64,000 nt of DNA, from positions 186,001-250,000 of the forward strand of contig DATNEW010000031.1 in assembly GCA_035606695.1 (NCBI GenBank). Reading direction: 5' to 3'. The notes under the pieces were generated by a model. That model did no database searches. It had not been told where the DNA came from and worked only from the letters and a program-made list of their open reading frames with translations. Each line of letters starts with the position of its first letter. Positions within the stretch are counted from its first letter, which is position 1. A program made the position numbers and the translations under genes. Source of the stretch: Gemmatimonadaceae bacterium (GTDB lineage: Bacteria > Gemmatimonadota > Gemmatimonadetes > Gemmatimonadales > Gemmatimonadaceae). Shown here one piece after another: positions 1 to 8,662 of the stretch.

Positions 1-933
1 GAGCGGTTCTCGCAGTCGACGCTGGTGACGGACGACGTGTGGCGCGCGCTCGAGGACCTGATCGATCTCGCGCCATTACACAATCCTCATAACCTGCGCG
101 GCATCACGGCGGCACGAGCGGTCGTCGGGCCGGGCATTCCGCAGGTCGCGGTATTCGATACGGCGTTTCATCACAGTTTGCCCGAGACGGCGTATCTCTA
201 CGCCATTCCGTATCAGTACTACCGCCGTTATCGCGTCCGGCGATACGGATTCCATGGGACGTCGCATCGCTATGTCGCCTATCGGTACCGCCAGCTCACC
301 GGCAAGACGCGCGAGCAGACGAAGATCATCACGCTGCACCTGGGGAACGGTGCGTCAGCGTGCGCGATCTCGGCCGGCGAGTCGGTGGATACGAGCATGG
401 GCTTCACGCCGCTCGAGGGGCTGGTGATGGGAACGCGCTCCGGCGATCTCGACCCGGCGATTCTCGACTTCGTCGCGGCGAAGGAAGGCATGACGTTCCG
501 CGACGTCGACAACATGCTCAACAAGCAGTCCGGGCTGCTCGGCGTTTCGGGGCTGACCGCCGACATGCGAGAGCTGCTCGCGGAAGAAGGCGAGCATGCC
601 GATCGCCGCGCGCGATTGGCGATCGACCTTTTTTGCTATCGCGTCCGAAAGTACATCGGTGCGTACCTCGCGACGATGAATGGAGCGGACGCGATCGTGT
701 TCGCGGGCGGGATCGGCGAGAACGCGCCGGAGGTGCGCGGACGCATCTCTGACGGGCTGAGTTGGCTGGGTGTCGAGGTCGACGCCGCGCGAAACGCCGC
801 GATGCGCGGCGGCCTGGAAGGGCGCATCGATGCCGAGGGCTCGCGCGTTCAGGTCTGGGTGATTCCGACGGATGAGGAATTGCTCATCGCGCGCGATACA
901 TGGCGCGTCGTCAGCGGCTCGGAGCTGCCGTAG
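1..933 (+). CDS. ackA: Acetate kinase, C-terminal ~310 residues (5' end lies outside the window)
   Basis: Acetate kinase interconverts acetate + ATP and acetyl phosphate + ADP in the cytosol, usually as the last step of overflow or fermentative acetate formation. The reading frame is open to base 1 and already shows family sequence there (ERFSQS, then [15 protein letters not shown]), so the first in-frame GTG at 25 is internal and not the start. Signatures seen are YGFHGTSH with the catalytic His, the phosphate-binding [17 protein letters not shown] and [13 protein letters not shown] near the C-terminus. Full enzymes have about 400 residues, so about 90 are missing at the window edge. Its 3' end overlaps the convergent cupredoxin gene by 23 bp. 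Confidence 0.97.
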   Translation, partial: ERFSQSTLVTDDVWRALEDLIDLAPLHNPHNLRGITAARAVVGPGIPQVAVFDTAFHHSLPETAYLYAIPYQYYRRYRVRRYGFHGTSHRYVAYRYRQLTGKTREQTKIITLHLGNGASACAISAGESVDTSMGFTPLEGLVMGTRSGDLDPAILDFVAAKEGMTFRDVDNMLNKQSGLLGVSGLTADMRELLAEEGEHADRRARLAIDLFCYRVRKYIGAYLATMNGADAIVFAGGIGENAPEVRGRISDGLSWLGVEVDAARNAAMRGGLEGRIDAEGSRVQVWVIPTDEELLIARDTWRVVSGSELP

Positions 934-1423
934 CAGTCGGCCCCGCGGGCGTGACCGCGGACGGCGCCAACACGACGAGTTGTCCCCACATCATCGGCAG
1001 GTGGCTTTGCACCGCGCATTGGAACGTGTAGATGCCGGCGCGGCGCGCGACGTACGTGGCTGTGGTCGTTTTCTGTCCCGGCAGCGAAACCGCGAAATCG
1101 GGAAGGATGAAGGAGTGCACGTCGTCTTCGGCGTTGATGAAGGTGAAGTCAATCGTGTCGCCCTCGATCACGGTGATCGTGCTCGGGCTGAACGCGTACA
1201 CTTCCTTGCCGTCGAGCACGCCTCCCTTGGCGAAGTCTTCCTTGAGGAAGGGCAGCACGCCTGACTGTTCCTTGACGAGGAGTGGAACGGTCGTGACGGT
1301 GATCGCGCGTGCTTGCGGCGTGTAGTTCGTGCGTCGTGAAGACGGTGCGTTCGGCGTGCACGCGGCGCCGAGCGCGGCGCTGGCGATGAGGACGATGAGA
1401 GGTTTGCGAAAGCGTTTGCGCAT
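911..1423 (-). CDS. Secreted cupredoxin-fold protein (probable copper-binding lipoprotein)
   Basis: 170 residues. The N-terminus is basic and then hydrophobic ([22 protein letters not shown]), resembling a lipoprotein signal with Cys22, although the lipobox is imperfect (Gly at -3). The rest looks like one cupredoxin domain: [13 protein letters not shown], then DVHSF with His103, and [14 protein letters not shown] giving Cys136, His141 and Met144/145, a type-1 copper ligand set. Family knowledge suggests small electron carriers or the cupredoxin parts of copper oxidases. A longer in-frame ORF starts upstream at 1627, but its extra residues look random and this ATG precedes the signal peptide. 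There is no clear Shine-Dalgarno. It overlaps the end of acetate kinase on the other strand. Confidence 0.75.
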   Translation of the reverse strand: MRKRFRKPLIVLIASAALGAACTPNAPSSRRTNYTPQARAITVTTVPLLVKEQSGVLPFLKEDFAKGGVLDGKEVYAFSPSTITVIEGDTIDFTFINAEDDVHSFILPDFAVSLPGQKTTTATYVARRAGIYTFQCAVQSHLPMMWGQLVVLAPSAVTPAGPTATAAPSR

Positions 1424-1535
1424 GACCAATGATATGACGGATCTCTTAATGCTGATTGCGAGCCGACTGTTTCCGATTGGCACGCACGCTGCCCATGTAG
1501 GCCGGACTGAAAACCAGCCAACCCATGGAGCCGAA

Positions 1536-1847
1536 ATGCAGCATCGACTCGAGACGTTCGCAATGAGCCTGTCGACCGTCGCGATGATTTGCGCGGCGGC
1601 GTGCGGACACAGCAGCAACGCCAACACGACCGCGAATTCGGCGGGCGGCGACCTTGCTCCGCCCGCGTCGAGCGTGAGCGCACCGGCGACGACCGACGTG
1701 AGCGCGGATACGACGCAGGATCATCACAGCAAGTTCAAGGGCGCGCTCGTCGGCGCCGCGGCCGGCCACGTACTCGGCCACCATGCGTTGGCGGGCGCAG
1801 CGGTCGGTGCTTTGGTTCAGCATGAGCGCAACAAGCATCCTCGATAG
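1536..1847 (+). CDS. Small lipoprotein with glycine-zipper-like segment
   Basis: 103 residues. The start is the ATG at 1536, which has GGAG five bases upstream; a longer frame from 1329 overlaps the divergent cupredoxin gene and is unlikely. A short hydrophobic stretch ends in CAAAC (Cys23), consistent with a lipoprotein signal. A low-complexity Thr/Ser/Asp-rich spacer follows, then a Gly/Ala segment GALVGAAAGHVLGHHALAGAAVGAL with repeated small residues, typical of glycine-zipper envelope proteins, and a basic tail. Function is unknown; such proteins usually sit in or near the outer membrane. It ends just before a strong stem-loop. Confidence 0.6.
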   Translation: MQHRLETFAMSLSTVAMICAAACGHSSNANTTANSAGGDLAPPASSVSAPATTDVSADTTQDHHSKFKGALVGAAAGHVLGHHALAGAAVGALVQHERNKHPR

Positions 1848-1853
1848 AGTCCC

Positions 1854-1895
1854 GCTTTCGCGCGGCGCGACGATATTGTCGCGCCGCGCGAAAGC
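1854..1895. terminator. Perfect 18-bp stem-loop between convergent genes, probable bidirectional terminator
   Basis: The two arms, 1854-1871 and 1878-1895, are exact reverse complements over 18 bp around a 6-base AT-rich loop (GATATT). The stem is GC-rich in the middle with AAAG/CTTT at its base. It lies exactly between the stop of the small lipoprotein gene and the stop of the convergent sortilin-like gene, so it can serve both transcripts. No long U-tract follows, so it may act as an unusually stable I-shaped terminator or 3'-end protector. Confidence 0.8.
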
Positions 1896-1901
1896 AGGAG
1901 A

Positions 1902-4900
1902 TCACTCGCAACTCGGCAACTTGATCGTTCCGTCCGGCAGCTTCACCGTTCCACCGCGGGTCTTGACCGCGGTGGTGACACGAGACCACGCCGCCGCGAC
2001 GGTCGCGAGCTCCTTGCACGTCGCGCGATACGCCGCGAGCGCCGCAACCGTCGGCGCCTGATCGGCATTGTCCTGCGCGTTGAGCTGCTGCACGAACGCG
2101 CCGTTCAGCCCGCGGAAGCTCGGCGTGGCATTGCCGCCGCCGCCGCGGCCACGACCGCGGCCCGCGTCGAGACCGCGCACGGTATCGAGCTGCGCCAGGA
2201 GCAGCGCATTCCCCGGATTGTTCTCCGCGGTGAGCGATTCACGCAGCGCCGTCGCCAGGCGATGGCCTTCATACGACGCCTGCACGCCCTGCCAGACCTT
2301 CATCTCGAGCGCGTGCTGTGCGCGCAGCGCGACCGCGGTCGCCGGAGACCGCGGATCGTTCCGGATTGTTAGAGTTTGGGTATAGGTATGGCCGTCCGCC
2401 GTGAGCTTGAGCGTGTACGTCCCCGGCAGCGCGAGCGGGCCTTCCGGCGACGCCGGCGTTTGACCCGGGTTCGCGTTGATCTCGAACGAATGTGTGAACG
2501 TATTCGGTGAATCGTACCGCAGATCCCAATTCGTCCGATTGCCGCCCGCGTTCTTCGAGAGCGCAAACGGCGGCGCGACCCAGAAATTGGGATGCGGTGG
2601 ACGCGCCGCTTCGGCCACCGGCGTACCCGGCGCGCTCGTCATGTGGCGCACGAGAGCGCCCGACGCGTCGAGCACGTCGAGTGTGACGTCGGACGACGGC
2701 GCGCGCGCGAGCCAGTAGTCGATGATCGCGCCATCCGGCGGATTCAACGCGTGCGGCACCTCGGGCGGGAACGGCGTATCGGCGCCGACGTTGCGGCGCA
2801 CGCGCACGGCCTCGCCCGGCTTGAAGAGATGCGCCGCCTCGCTGGCGACGGCCGCGCTCATCTGCCTGAGCGGCGTGATGTCGTCGAGCACCCAGAAGCC
2901 GCGGCCGTACGTCGTGACGACGAGATCGTTGTCCTTGATCACCGCGTCCCGATACGACGTCGTCGGCAGATTGTTCTGCAGCGACTGCCAGTGCTCCCCG
3001 TCGTCGAATGAGACGTACATCCCGCTCTCGGTGCCGGCGAAGAGCAGTCCCTTGCGCTGCGTATCGTTGCGCACGAAACGCGCGAAGCTTCCGCCTGGCT
3101 GATTCACCGGCAGGCCGTTCGTGATCTTCGTCCACGTCTTGCCGTAATCGTGCGTGCGGTAGATGTACGGGGTGAAATCACCGACGCGCGCGAGATCGAC
3201 GATCGCATACGCCGTCGCCGCGTCGAAGTTCGACGCTTCCACCGCGAAGATTTCAGCGCGCGGCGCGAAGGGAATGTTCGGGATCGATACATCGTCCCAT
3301 TTCTTGCCGCCGTCGCGCGTGACCTTGATCAACCCGGTGTTGGTACCGACCCAGATCAAGCCCGCACTCACAGACGACAGCGACATCGACTGAATGCCGC
3401 CCGTCGGCTGAAGGCCCGGGCCGGCGCCCGGCGTCGGCGGTGCATCGCTTCGCACGGCGAGATCGGGACTGATCTCCGTCCAGTGCGCGCCGCCGTCGAT
3501 CGTCGTCCACACCGACTGGAATCCCGCGACGAGCATGTGCTTGTTCCACGGCGCGAAACGGATCGGCTGATCGCTCGTCGCGCGCAGGCGATGCGATGGA
3601 TCGACTTGCGGGCTGATGTTGATCCACTGCTCGCTCGGATAGGAGATCTTCACGATCCCGCTGCCGCTCGCGAAGACCGTATTCGGGTCGAGCGGGTCGG
3701 GCATCACCGTGCCCCACTCCCACCCGGGCACCGGATTCCAATCGAGCGGCGTGATCGCGCCCAGGTTGCCGCGCGACCGGGTGCGAATGGCGCCCGCGTC
3801 CTGCTGGCTCCCATAAACGTAATAGGGGAAGCTGTTGTCGGTCGCGAGATGATAGATCTGTTCGGTCGACTGATTGTACCACGAGCTCCACGTGCCGCCG
3901 CCGTCGAGCGAGACGATCGCGCCCTGATCGTAGCCGAAGAGAATACGCTGGCCGTTCGTCGGATCGATCCACATCTGCTGCGGATCGTCGCCGCCCGGCG
4001 CGCCCTTGAAGCCGGTGAACGTGCGGCCGCCATCGTGCGACACGTAGCTCGACGTGTTCAAGGTGTACACGAGATCGGGATTCTGCGGATCGACGTACAC
4101 GCCGCAGTTGTAGCCGCCCTGGCCGTTGCGAATGCGCGGATCGTCGGAAGCCATCTGCCGCCACGTCGTGCCGCCGTCGTCGGAGCGATAGAGCCCTTCG
4201 TCCCCGATCGTGTACACACGCTGGCCGCCGCTGTTGTTCGCGACGGAAATCCACATCTTGCCGGTGAGACGATTCGGCAGTCCACCGCCGGTGATCTCCT
4301 TCCACGTTGCGCCGCCGTCCACCGACTTGAAGATCTTCGTGCTCGTCGGTCCGGTGCGTTGATTGCCCCGGCCGAAGCCGCCGCCACCGCCAAAGCCGTT
4401 GTTCGCCGGCGGCGGTGTGTAGTGCGCCACGGTCGTCACGAACACCACGTTCGGCGTGTCGTACGCGCGCGAGATGCGTTGCGCGCCCGTGCTGTCATCG
4501 ACGAAGAGCGTCTGCGTCCACGTCGCGCCGCCGTCCGTCGTGCGATACACGCCGCGATCGTGACTCTTCTCGTGCACGTTGCCTTGTGCCGCGATCAACA
4601 CCTCGTTGGCGTTGCGCGGATGCACCGACATCGACGGAATCTGTTTCGTCGCCTCGAGGCCGAGGTGCCGCCACGTGCGCCCCGCGTCCGTGGATTTGTA
4701 GACGCCGTCGCCTTCGTTCACCGATCCACCGGTGATGATGTCACCCATGCCGGCGTAGACGACGTTCGGATCGGACGGCGCGACGTCCACCGAGCCGACC
4801 GATGAGATGTCTTTCATACCGTCGGTGAGTGGAAACCACGTCGCACCCGCGCTGGTGGTCTTCCAGATGCCGCCGCCGGGCGTGCCGATGTAGAACACAC

Positions 4901-5075
4901 CGGGCTGACCGATCGCGCCCGCCACCGCCGCCACCCGGCCCGCGCGGAACGGACCGAGGTTGCGCCACGTGAGTGACGAGTACATACGAGGGTCGACGGG
5001 ATTTTGCGCGCGCGCGATTGGTGCCAGTGTCGCGCAAGCGAGCGTGAGCTGCGAGAGCGTCGAAAAGATGCGCAT
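1902..5075 (-). CDS. Secreted sortilin-like/BNR-repeat beta-propeller protein (1057 aa)
   Basis: A signal peptide (MRIFSTLSQLTLACATLAPIARAQ) is followed by many BNR/Asp-box repeats of the form S-x-D-G-G-x-T-W (KSTDAGRTW, RTTDGGATW, KSVDGGATW, RSDDGGTTW, VSLDGGGTW, TTIDGGAHW, VTRDGGKKW, RTHDYGKTW). These mark the ten-bladed VPS10/sortilin-type and sialidase-like propellers. The last third lacks them and has an Ig-like stretch (LALPGTYTLKLTADG) and a Gly/Arg-rich segment, ending LPSCE. Such proteins are often labelled glycosyl hydrolase, but I see no sialidase catalytic set, so ligand or carbohydrate binding is more likely. It is exported, single-gene, and ends beside a shared terminator. A second protein of the same kind lies at 34.5-37.7 kb. 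Confidence 0.85.
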   Translation of the reverse strand: MRIFSTLSQLTLACATLAPIARAQNPVDPRMYSSLTWRNLGPFRAGRVAAVAGAIGQPGVFYIGTPGGGIWKTTSAGATWFPLTDGMKDISSVGSVDVAPSDPNVVYAGMGDIITGGSVNEGDGVYKSTDAGRTWRHLGLEATKQIPSMSVHPRNANEVLIAAQGNVHEKSHDRGVYRTTDGGATWTQTLFVDDSTGAQRISRAYDTPNVVFVTTVAHYTPPPANNGFGGGGGFGRGNQRTGPTSTKIFKSVDGGATWKEITGGGLPNRLTGKMWISVANNSGGQRVYTIGDEGLYRSDDGGTTWRQMASDDPRIRNGQGGYNCGVYVDPQNPDLVYTLNTSSYVSHDGGRTFTGFKGAPGGDDPQQMWIDPTNGQRILFGYDQGAIVSLDGGGTWSSWYNQSTEQIYHLATDNSFPYYVYGSQQDAGAIRTRSRGNLGAITPLDWNPVPGWEWGTVMPDPLDPNTVFASGSGIVKISYPSEQWINISPQVDPSHRLRATSDQPIRFAPWNKHMLVAGFQSVWTTIDGGAHWTEISPDLAVRSDAPPTPGAGPGLQPTGGIQSMSLSSVSAGLIWVGTNTGLIKVTRDGGKKWDDVSIPNIPFAPRAEIFAVEASNFDAATAYAIVDLARVGDFTPYIYRTHDYGKTWTKITNGLPVNQPGGSFARFVRNDTQRKGLLFAGTESGMYVSFDDGEHWQSLQNNLPTTSYRDAVIKDNDLVVTTYGRGFWVLDDITPLRQMSAAVASEAAHLFKPGEAVRVRRNVGADTPFPPEVPHALNPPDGAIIDYWLARAPSSDVTLDVLDASGALVRHMTSAPGTPVAEAARPPHPNFWVAPPFALSKNAGGNRTNWDLRYDSPNTFTHSFEINANPGQTPASPEGPLALPGTYTLKLTADGHTYTQTLTIRNDPRSPATAVALRAQHALEMKVWQGVQASYEGHRLATALRESLTAENNPGNALLLAQLDTVRGLDAGRGRGRGGGGNATPSFRGLNGAFVQQLNAQDNADQAPTVAALAAYRATCKELATVAAAWSRVTTAVKTRGGTVKLPDGTIKLPSCE

Positions 5076-5212
5076 GATTTTGGAGTTCGAGACCTAGGCA
5101 AGATACAGCTACGGCCCGAAATCGCACGATGACGGCCGGGTCGCCCCGGCGACACACCGCATGGCATGTCCCGTTGCGGCCCTTGCGAAATTCACCGACC
5201 GCCGAGCAACCT

Positions 5213-5809
5213 ATGGGTATGCCAGCCCTGCAGCGCCGTTGGACCGCTGACGACGTGTCCGCGCTCATCGACGACGAGTGCGCGTGGCCGCGCTACGAGT
5301 TGCTCGATGGAGAGCTGCTCGTGACGCCCGCGCCCGAGCCGTCGCATCAGTTCATCGTCGGTGAAGTATTCGCGATGTTGCACGCATATCTGGAACGCGA
5401 GCCAATCGGGATCGCGTTCACCTCGCCGGCCGACATTCGTCTGCATCCGGAATCGCTGCTCCAGCCGGACGTCTTCATCGTTCCCGCGGGCACCCGGATC
5501 GCCGGCAAACGACTTCGCTGGCCCGACGTCAAGTCGCTGCTGCTCGCCGTCGAAATACTCTCGCCGTGCACCGCACGCGACGATCGCGTGAGGAAGCGCG
5601 ACTTTTATTTGAACTCCGGCGTCGGCGAGTACTGGATCGTCGACTCGGACGCGCGGCTCATCGAGCGCTGGACGCCGTTGGCCGAGCGGCCCGAGCTCAT
5701 CCGCGATCATTTCAGGTGGTCGCCGCCGGGAGCCAAGCCGCTCGACGTCGACGTCGCGGCGCGGTTTGAGCGTTTGATAAAGACCGGCGCGCTGCCGCGA
5801 CTCCTGTAG
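5213..5809 (+). CDS. Uma2 family (DUF820) PD-(D/E)XK-fold endonuclease-like protein
   Basis: 198 residues from the ATG at 5213 (a second ATG follows at 5219); upstream in-frame sequence looks non-coding. Features typical of the Uma2 family are YELLDGELLVTPAPEPSHQ, QPDVFIV with the conserved Asp, VEILSPCTARDDRVRKRDFYLNSGVGEYWIVD with the Glu and Lys of the nuclease core, and the C-terminal wrap. The family has a restriction-endonuclease-like fold and unknown in vivo targets. It is monocistronic, between a sortilin-like gene (divergent) and an ADOP permease (convergent, 7 bp away). No toxin, transposase or restriction partner is next to it. Confidence 0.85.
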   Translation: MGMPALQRRWTADDVSALIDDECAWPRYELLDGELLVTPAPEPSHQFIVGEVFAMLHAYLEREPIGIAFTSPADIRLHPESLLQPDVFIVPAGTRIAGKRLRWPDVKSLLLAVEILSPCTARDDRVRKRDFYLNSGVGEYWIVDSDARLIERWTPLAERPELIRDHFRWSPPGAKPLDVDVAARFERLIKTGALPRLL

Positions 5810-5816
5810 CGCCTCG

Positions 5817-8318
5817 CTATTCGGTCCGCAGCGCCACCTGCGGATCGACCTTGGCCGCTCGCCGCGCCGGAACCCAGCTCGCCACGAGCGTGATCGCCAG
5901 CAACACCAGCGTCACGAACGCGTACACCCACGGATCGTGCGGCGATTCGTCGAAGAGCAATGGTTTCACCCATCGGCTCGCGATCAACGCGCAGACCGCG
6001 CCGAGCCCGAGTCCGATCACACCGAGCCGCAGACCATCGGTGATGACGAGCTGCACCACGTCGCGCATCTGTGCGCCGAGCGCGACGCGGACGCCCATCT
6101 CGTGCGTACGTTGCGTGACGTTGTAGGCGATCACGCTGTACAACCCGATCGCCGCGAGCGCGAGCGCGAGGCCGCCGAACGCGACGAACATCGTTGCACC
6201 CATCTCCCACGACTTCGTTTGTGATCCGATGATCTCGCGCAGCGGCGTCGTGGTGACATACGATGCGCCCGGCATCTCGCGCTGCAGACGGCTGCGCACG
6301 GTCTGGCCCATCTTCGCCGCATCGCCCGCGACGCGCACCATGAAGCTGTTCTGACCGCCGAACTGCTCGGCCGGCAGATAATAGATGTACGTCGCGGAAT
6401 CGCCGGAGATGTTTTTTTGGCGGATGTCCTCGCTGATGCCGACCACCGTCGTGCACGGCATGGTATCCGCGTTCACGCGCATGCACTGCCCCAGCGCATC
6501 GCGGCCGCGCCACAGCGCTTTCGCCATGCCTTCGCTGATCACCGCGACGCGAGGCGTTCCGAGTCTGTCTTGCGCGGTGAAGCCGCGGCCGCGAAGGATG
6601 CGAGTTCCGAATGTCGCGAAGAAGTCGGGCGATACCGCGTTGAGATTGAATTGGCCATAACGCCACACCGTATCGATGCCCTGCACATACAGGCCGACGC
6701 TCCAGGTGCTCCAGAATGGAATCGACGCGATGGTCGATGCGTGCGTGACGCCTGGAATCGTCGTCGCGGTGGCGAGAATGCGATCCTGCAGCTCCTTGGT
6801 ATGCACGCTGTCGAGCTTCACGCCGCGCATGTTGAGATCGACGAGCATCACCGGATCGACGTCGTAGCCGAGCCGCGCCGAGCGAACGTTGCTGACGCTG
6901 CGGACGAACAATCCCGCACCGACGAGCAACACCACCGACAGCGCGCCCTGCACCACGAGCAGCGCGACACGCACGCGCGAGCGGCCGTGCATTCCTTCGC
7001 GCGCGCCGGCCTTGAGGTCGTCGACGAGACTCCGCGAGGCGCTCGACGTCTGGAAGATCGGCGCGAGGCCGGCGAGAATGCCGACGATCACGGCCGCGCC
7101 GCCCGCGAAGAGCACCGTGCGCGGATCGCGGTAATACACGACCGGCTCGGCCTTCGTGAAAAACGCCGCGCGAAGCGCCGCACCCCCCCATTGCGCAACG
7201 AGCAACCCGGCAAGCGCGCCGCCGATCGCCAGCACCAGACTCTCCGTGAGCAGTTGCGACAAGAGCCGTGCGCGGCTGACGCCGAGGGCGAGGCGAACGG
7301 CGACTTCGCGGCGACGGCGCAGTGCGCGCGCGAGCAGCAGGTTCGCCACGTTCGCGCAGGCGATGAGCAGCACGATGATCGATACGCCGCCCACCCACGT
7401 CGCGACTTTCGCCACGCTCGACGTATTCGGTCCGCGCTCGGTGATGATCGACGCGGCGGCGGCGTGCGGCTTCGTGAGGTTGATCGGCGAGCTCTTCGTT
7501 TGCTCGATGAGCTGATTCTGATAACTCTTGCGCATGGCGTTCGAGAGATCTGTGTTCGCCGACGCGATCGACACACCGGGCTTGCGCCGCGCGATGACGG
7601 ACATCCATCCCCAGCTGTACGTCTTCCACCACACCGTGCCTTTGCGAAGGAAGTTGTTCTGCGCGATTTGGAGGCCCGCAAACGACGTGATGGGGACGTA
7701 CGCGACTGGTGGCTGATCCGGCCACAATCCGACGAATCCGGCCGGGGCGACGCCGATCACGGTGTAGATGCCGGTGCCGATTTGAATGCGGCTGCCGAGG
7801 ACGTCCGGGCGTTCGCCATAGCGCTCGCTCCAGAACGTGTGGCTGAGCACGGCGACGAGCTGGCCGTTCGGTTCAGAATCCTCGGCGGGAGTGAAGTAGC
7901 GGCCGATGACGGGTGGTGCGTCGAAGAACTTGAAGAAGTTGGCGCTCACGGCGCCGACGGACATCTCGCGCGCCGACTCGCCGATGCCGACGGCGAGATC
8001 GCGGCGGGCGTGGCCGGCCATGTACTCGAAGGAGTGTGATTCGGCAGCGAGGTCGCGATAGCGCGCGTACTGATAGCTGCCCTGCGCCTGCTCCTTGCCG
8101 CGGAACGTTTGGTAGACGTAGACGCGGTGCGCGGTAGCAGGATCGCGCAGCATCGGTGGCGGGCGAAAGAGCATGCGGTCGACGATGCCGAACATCGCGG
8201 CGTTCGCGCCGATTCCTAAGGCGAGCGTGACGACGACGGCGGTGGTGAAGCCAGGCTTGGCGCGCAGGCCGCGCAGCGTGTATCGCAAGTCCTGACGGAA
8301 TGCGTCGATCGCGGTCAT
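5817..8318 (-). CDS. ADOP-type ABC transporter permease (MacB/FtsX duplicated permease)
   Basis: 833 residues. The order is typical of acidobacterial duplicated orphan permeases: a cytosolic DLRYTLRGLRAKPGF leader, TM1 (VVVTLALGIGANAAMF), a long MacB-type periplasmic domain, an FtsX block of three helices (SIIVLLIACANVANLLLARALRRRREVAVRLALG), a second TM/periplasmic unit (VALLVVQGALSVVLLVGAGLFVRS) and a second FtsX block near the C-terminus with RTHEMGVRVALGAQ, ending VDPQVALRTE. It lacks an ATPase domain and has no ABC ATPase gene beside it. The family is thought to move lipids, peptides or lipoproteins or to transmit force, but substrates are rarely known. It is convergent with the Uma2 gene. 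Confidence 0.92.
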   Translation of the reverse strand: MTAIDAFRQDLRYTLRGLRAKPGFTTAVVVTLALGIGANAAMFGIVDRMLFRPPPMLRDPATAHRVYVYQTFRGKEQAQGSYQYARYRDLAAESHSFEYMAGHARRDLAVGIGESAREMSVGAVSANFFKFFDAPPVIGRYFTPAEDSEPNGQLVAVLSHTFWSERYGERPDVLGSRIQIGTGIYTVIGVAPAGFVGLWPDQPPVAYVPITSFAGLQIAQNNFLRKGTVWWKTYSWGWMSVIARRKPGVSIASANTDLSNAMRKSYQNQLIEQTKSSPINLTKPHAAAASIITERGPNTSSVAKVATWVGGVSIIVLLIACANVANLLLARALRRRREVAVRLALGVSRARLLSQLLTESLVLAIGGALAGLLVAQWGGAALRAAFFTKAEPVVYYRDPRTVLFAGGAAVIVGILAGLAPIFQTSSASRSLVDDLKAGAREGMHGRSRVRVALLVVQGALSVVLLVGAGLFVRSVSNVRSARLGYDVDPVMLVDLNMRGVKLDSVHTKELQDRILATATTIPGVTHASTIASIPFWSTWSVGLYVQGIDTVWRYGQFNLNAVSPDFFATFGTRILRGRGFTAQDRLGTPRVAVISEGMAKALWRGRDALGQCMRVNADTMPCTTVVGISEDIRQKNISGDSATYIYYLPAEQFGGQNSFMVRVAGDAAKMGQTVRSRLQREMPGASYVTTTPLREIIGSQTKSWEMGATMFVAFGGLALALAAIGLYSVIAYNVTQRTHEMGVRVALGAQMRDVVQLVITDGLRLGVIGLGLGAVCALIASRWVKPLLFDESPHDPWVYAFVTLVLLAITLVASWVPARRAAKVDPQVALRTE

Positions 8319-8662
8319 GCCGAGTCCCCGGGTCGTGGCGATGCGAGTTGGACACTACCGGGGCGGTTTTCGTTGACCGCCCTTGGGCGGAGTTGGGCGC
8401 TCGGGGCCCGGGATGATCGCCGGCGTCTCGCTCCCCGCGTCTCGCGCCCAGGCGCTCCGGGCCGGCCGTGGTGTCCTCCTGAGCACGTGTCATTCAGAGC
8501 GCAGCGAGGAATCTGGCGTCCCGGCGGATTGGCCGGCCACGCGACCGGGACGTTGGATCCCTCGCCTTCGCTACGCTCCGGCTCGGGATGACAAGGGTGC
8601 GGTTTGGTCGCGCCGTTCGATAACGGCGTCCGGCCGCGGTACCCTCTCGACCAAACGACAAA
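8319..8662. other. 344-bp gap upstream of the ADOP permease and downstream of the amidase
   Basis: I see no credible gene here. The gap should hold the promoter of the ADOP permease on the minus strand near its left side and the 3' end of the amidase on the right. Bases 8489-8593 are one copy of the dispersed palindromic repeat described separately. The remaining sequence is GC-rich without clear -35/-10 boxes or small ORFs with a ribosome site. Confidence 0.6.
8489..8593. repeat. Dispersed palindromic intergenic repeat, copy a
   Basis: The left end reads TGTCATTCAGAGCGCAGCG and the right end GCTACGCTCCGGCTCGGGATGACA, which are imperfect reverse complements; GAGGAATC and GGATCCCTC continue the pairing. 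Inside, CGTCCCGG and CCGGGACG form a second nested stem around a GGCCGGCC palindrome. The end motifs are shared with the repeats near 19.7, 29.7 and 37.8 kb. It lies just beyond the 3' end of the amidase gene on the minus strand, a position compatible with an mRNA 3' stem-loop. Confidence 0.75.

Noticed and set aside
1-30. Acetate kinase as a truncated pseudogene
   Set aside because: The frame is open to the first base and already shows family sequence, so the missing part is outside the window, not lost.
3150-4805. 551-codon plus-strand frame opposite the first sortilin-like gene
   Set aside because: Arg/Ala/His-rich composition with no domain; the opposite strand has regular Asp-box repeats.
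6417-8039. 540-codon plus-strand frame opposite the ADOP permease
   Set aside because: Composition is that of an antisense shadow, and the opposite strand has clear TM and FtsX motifs.
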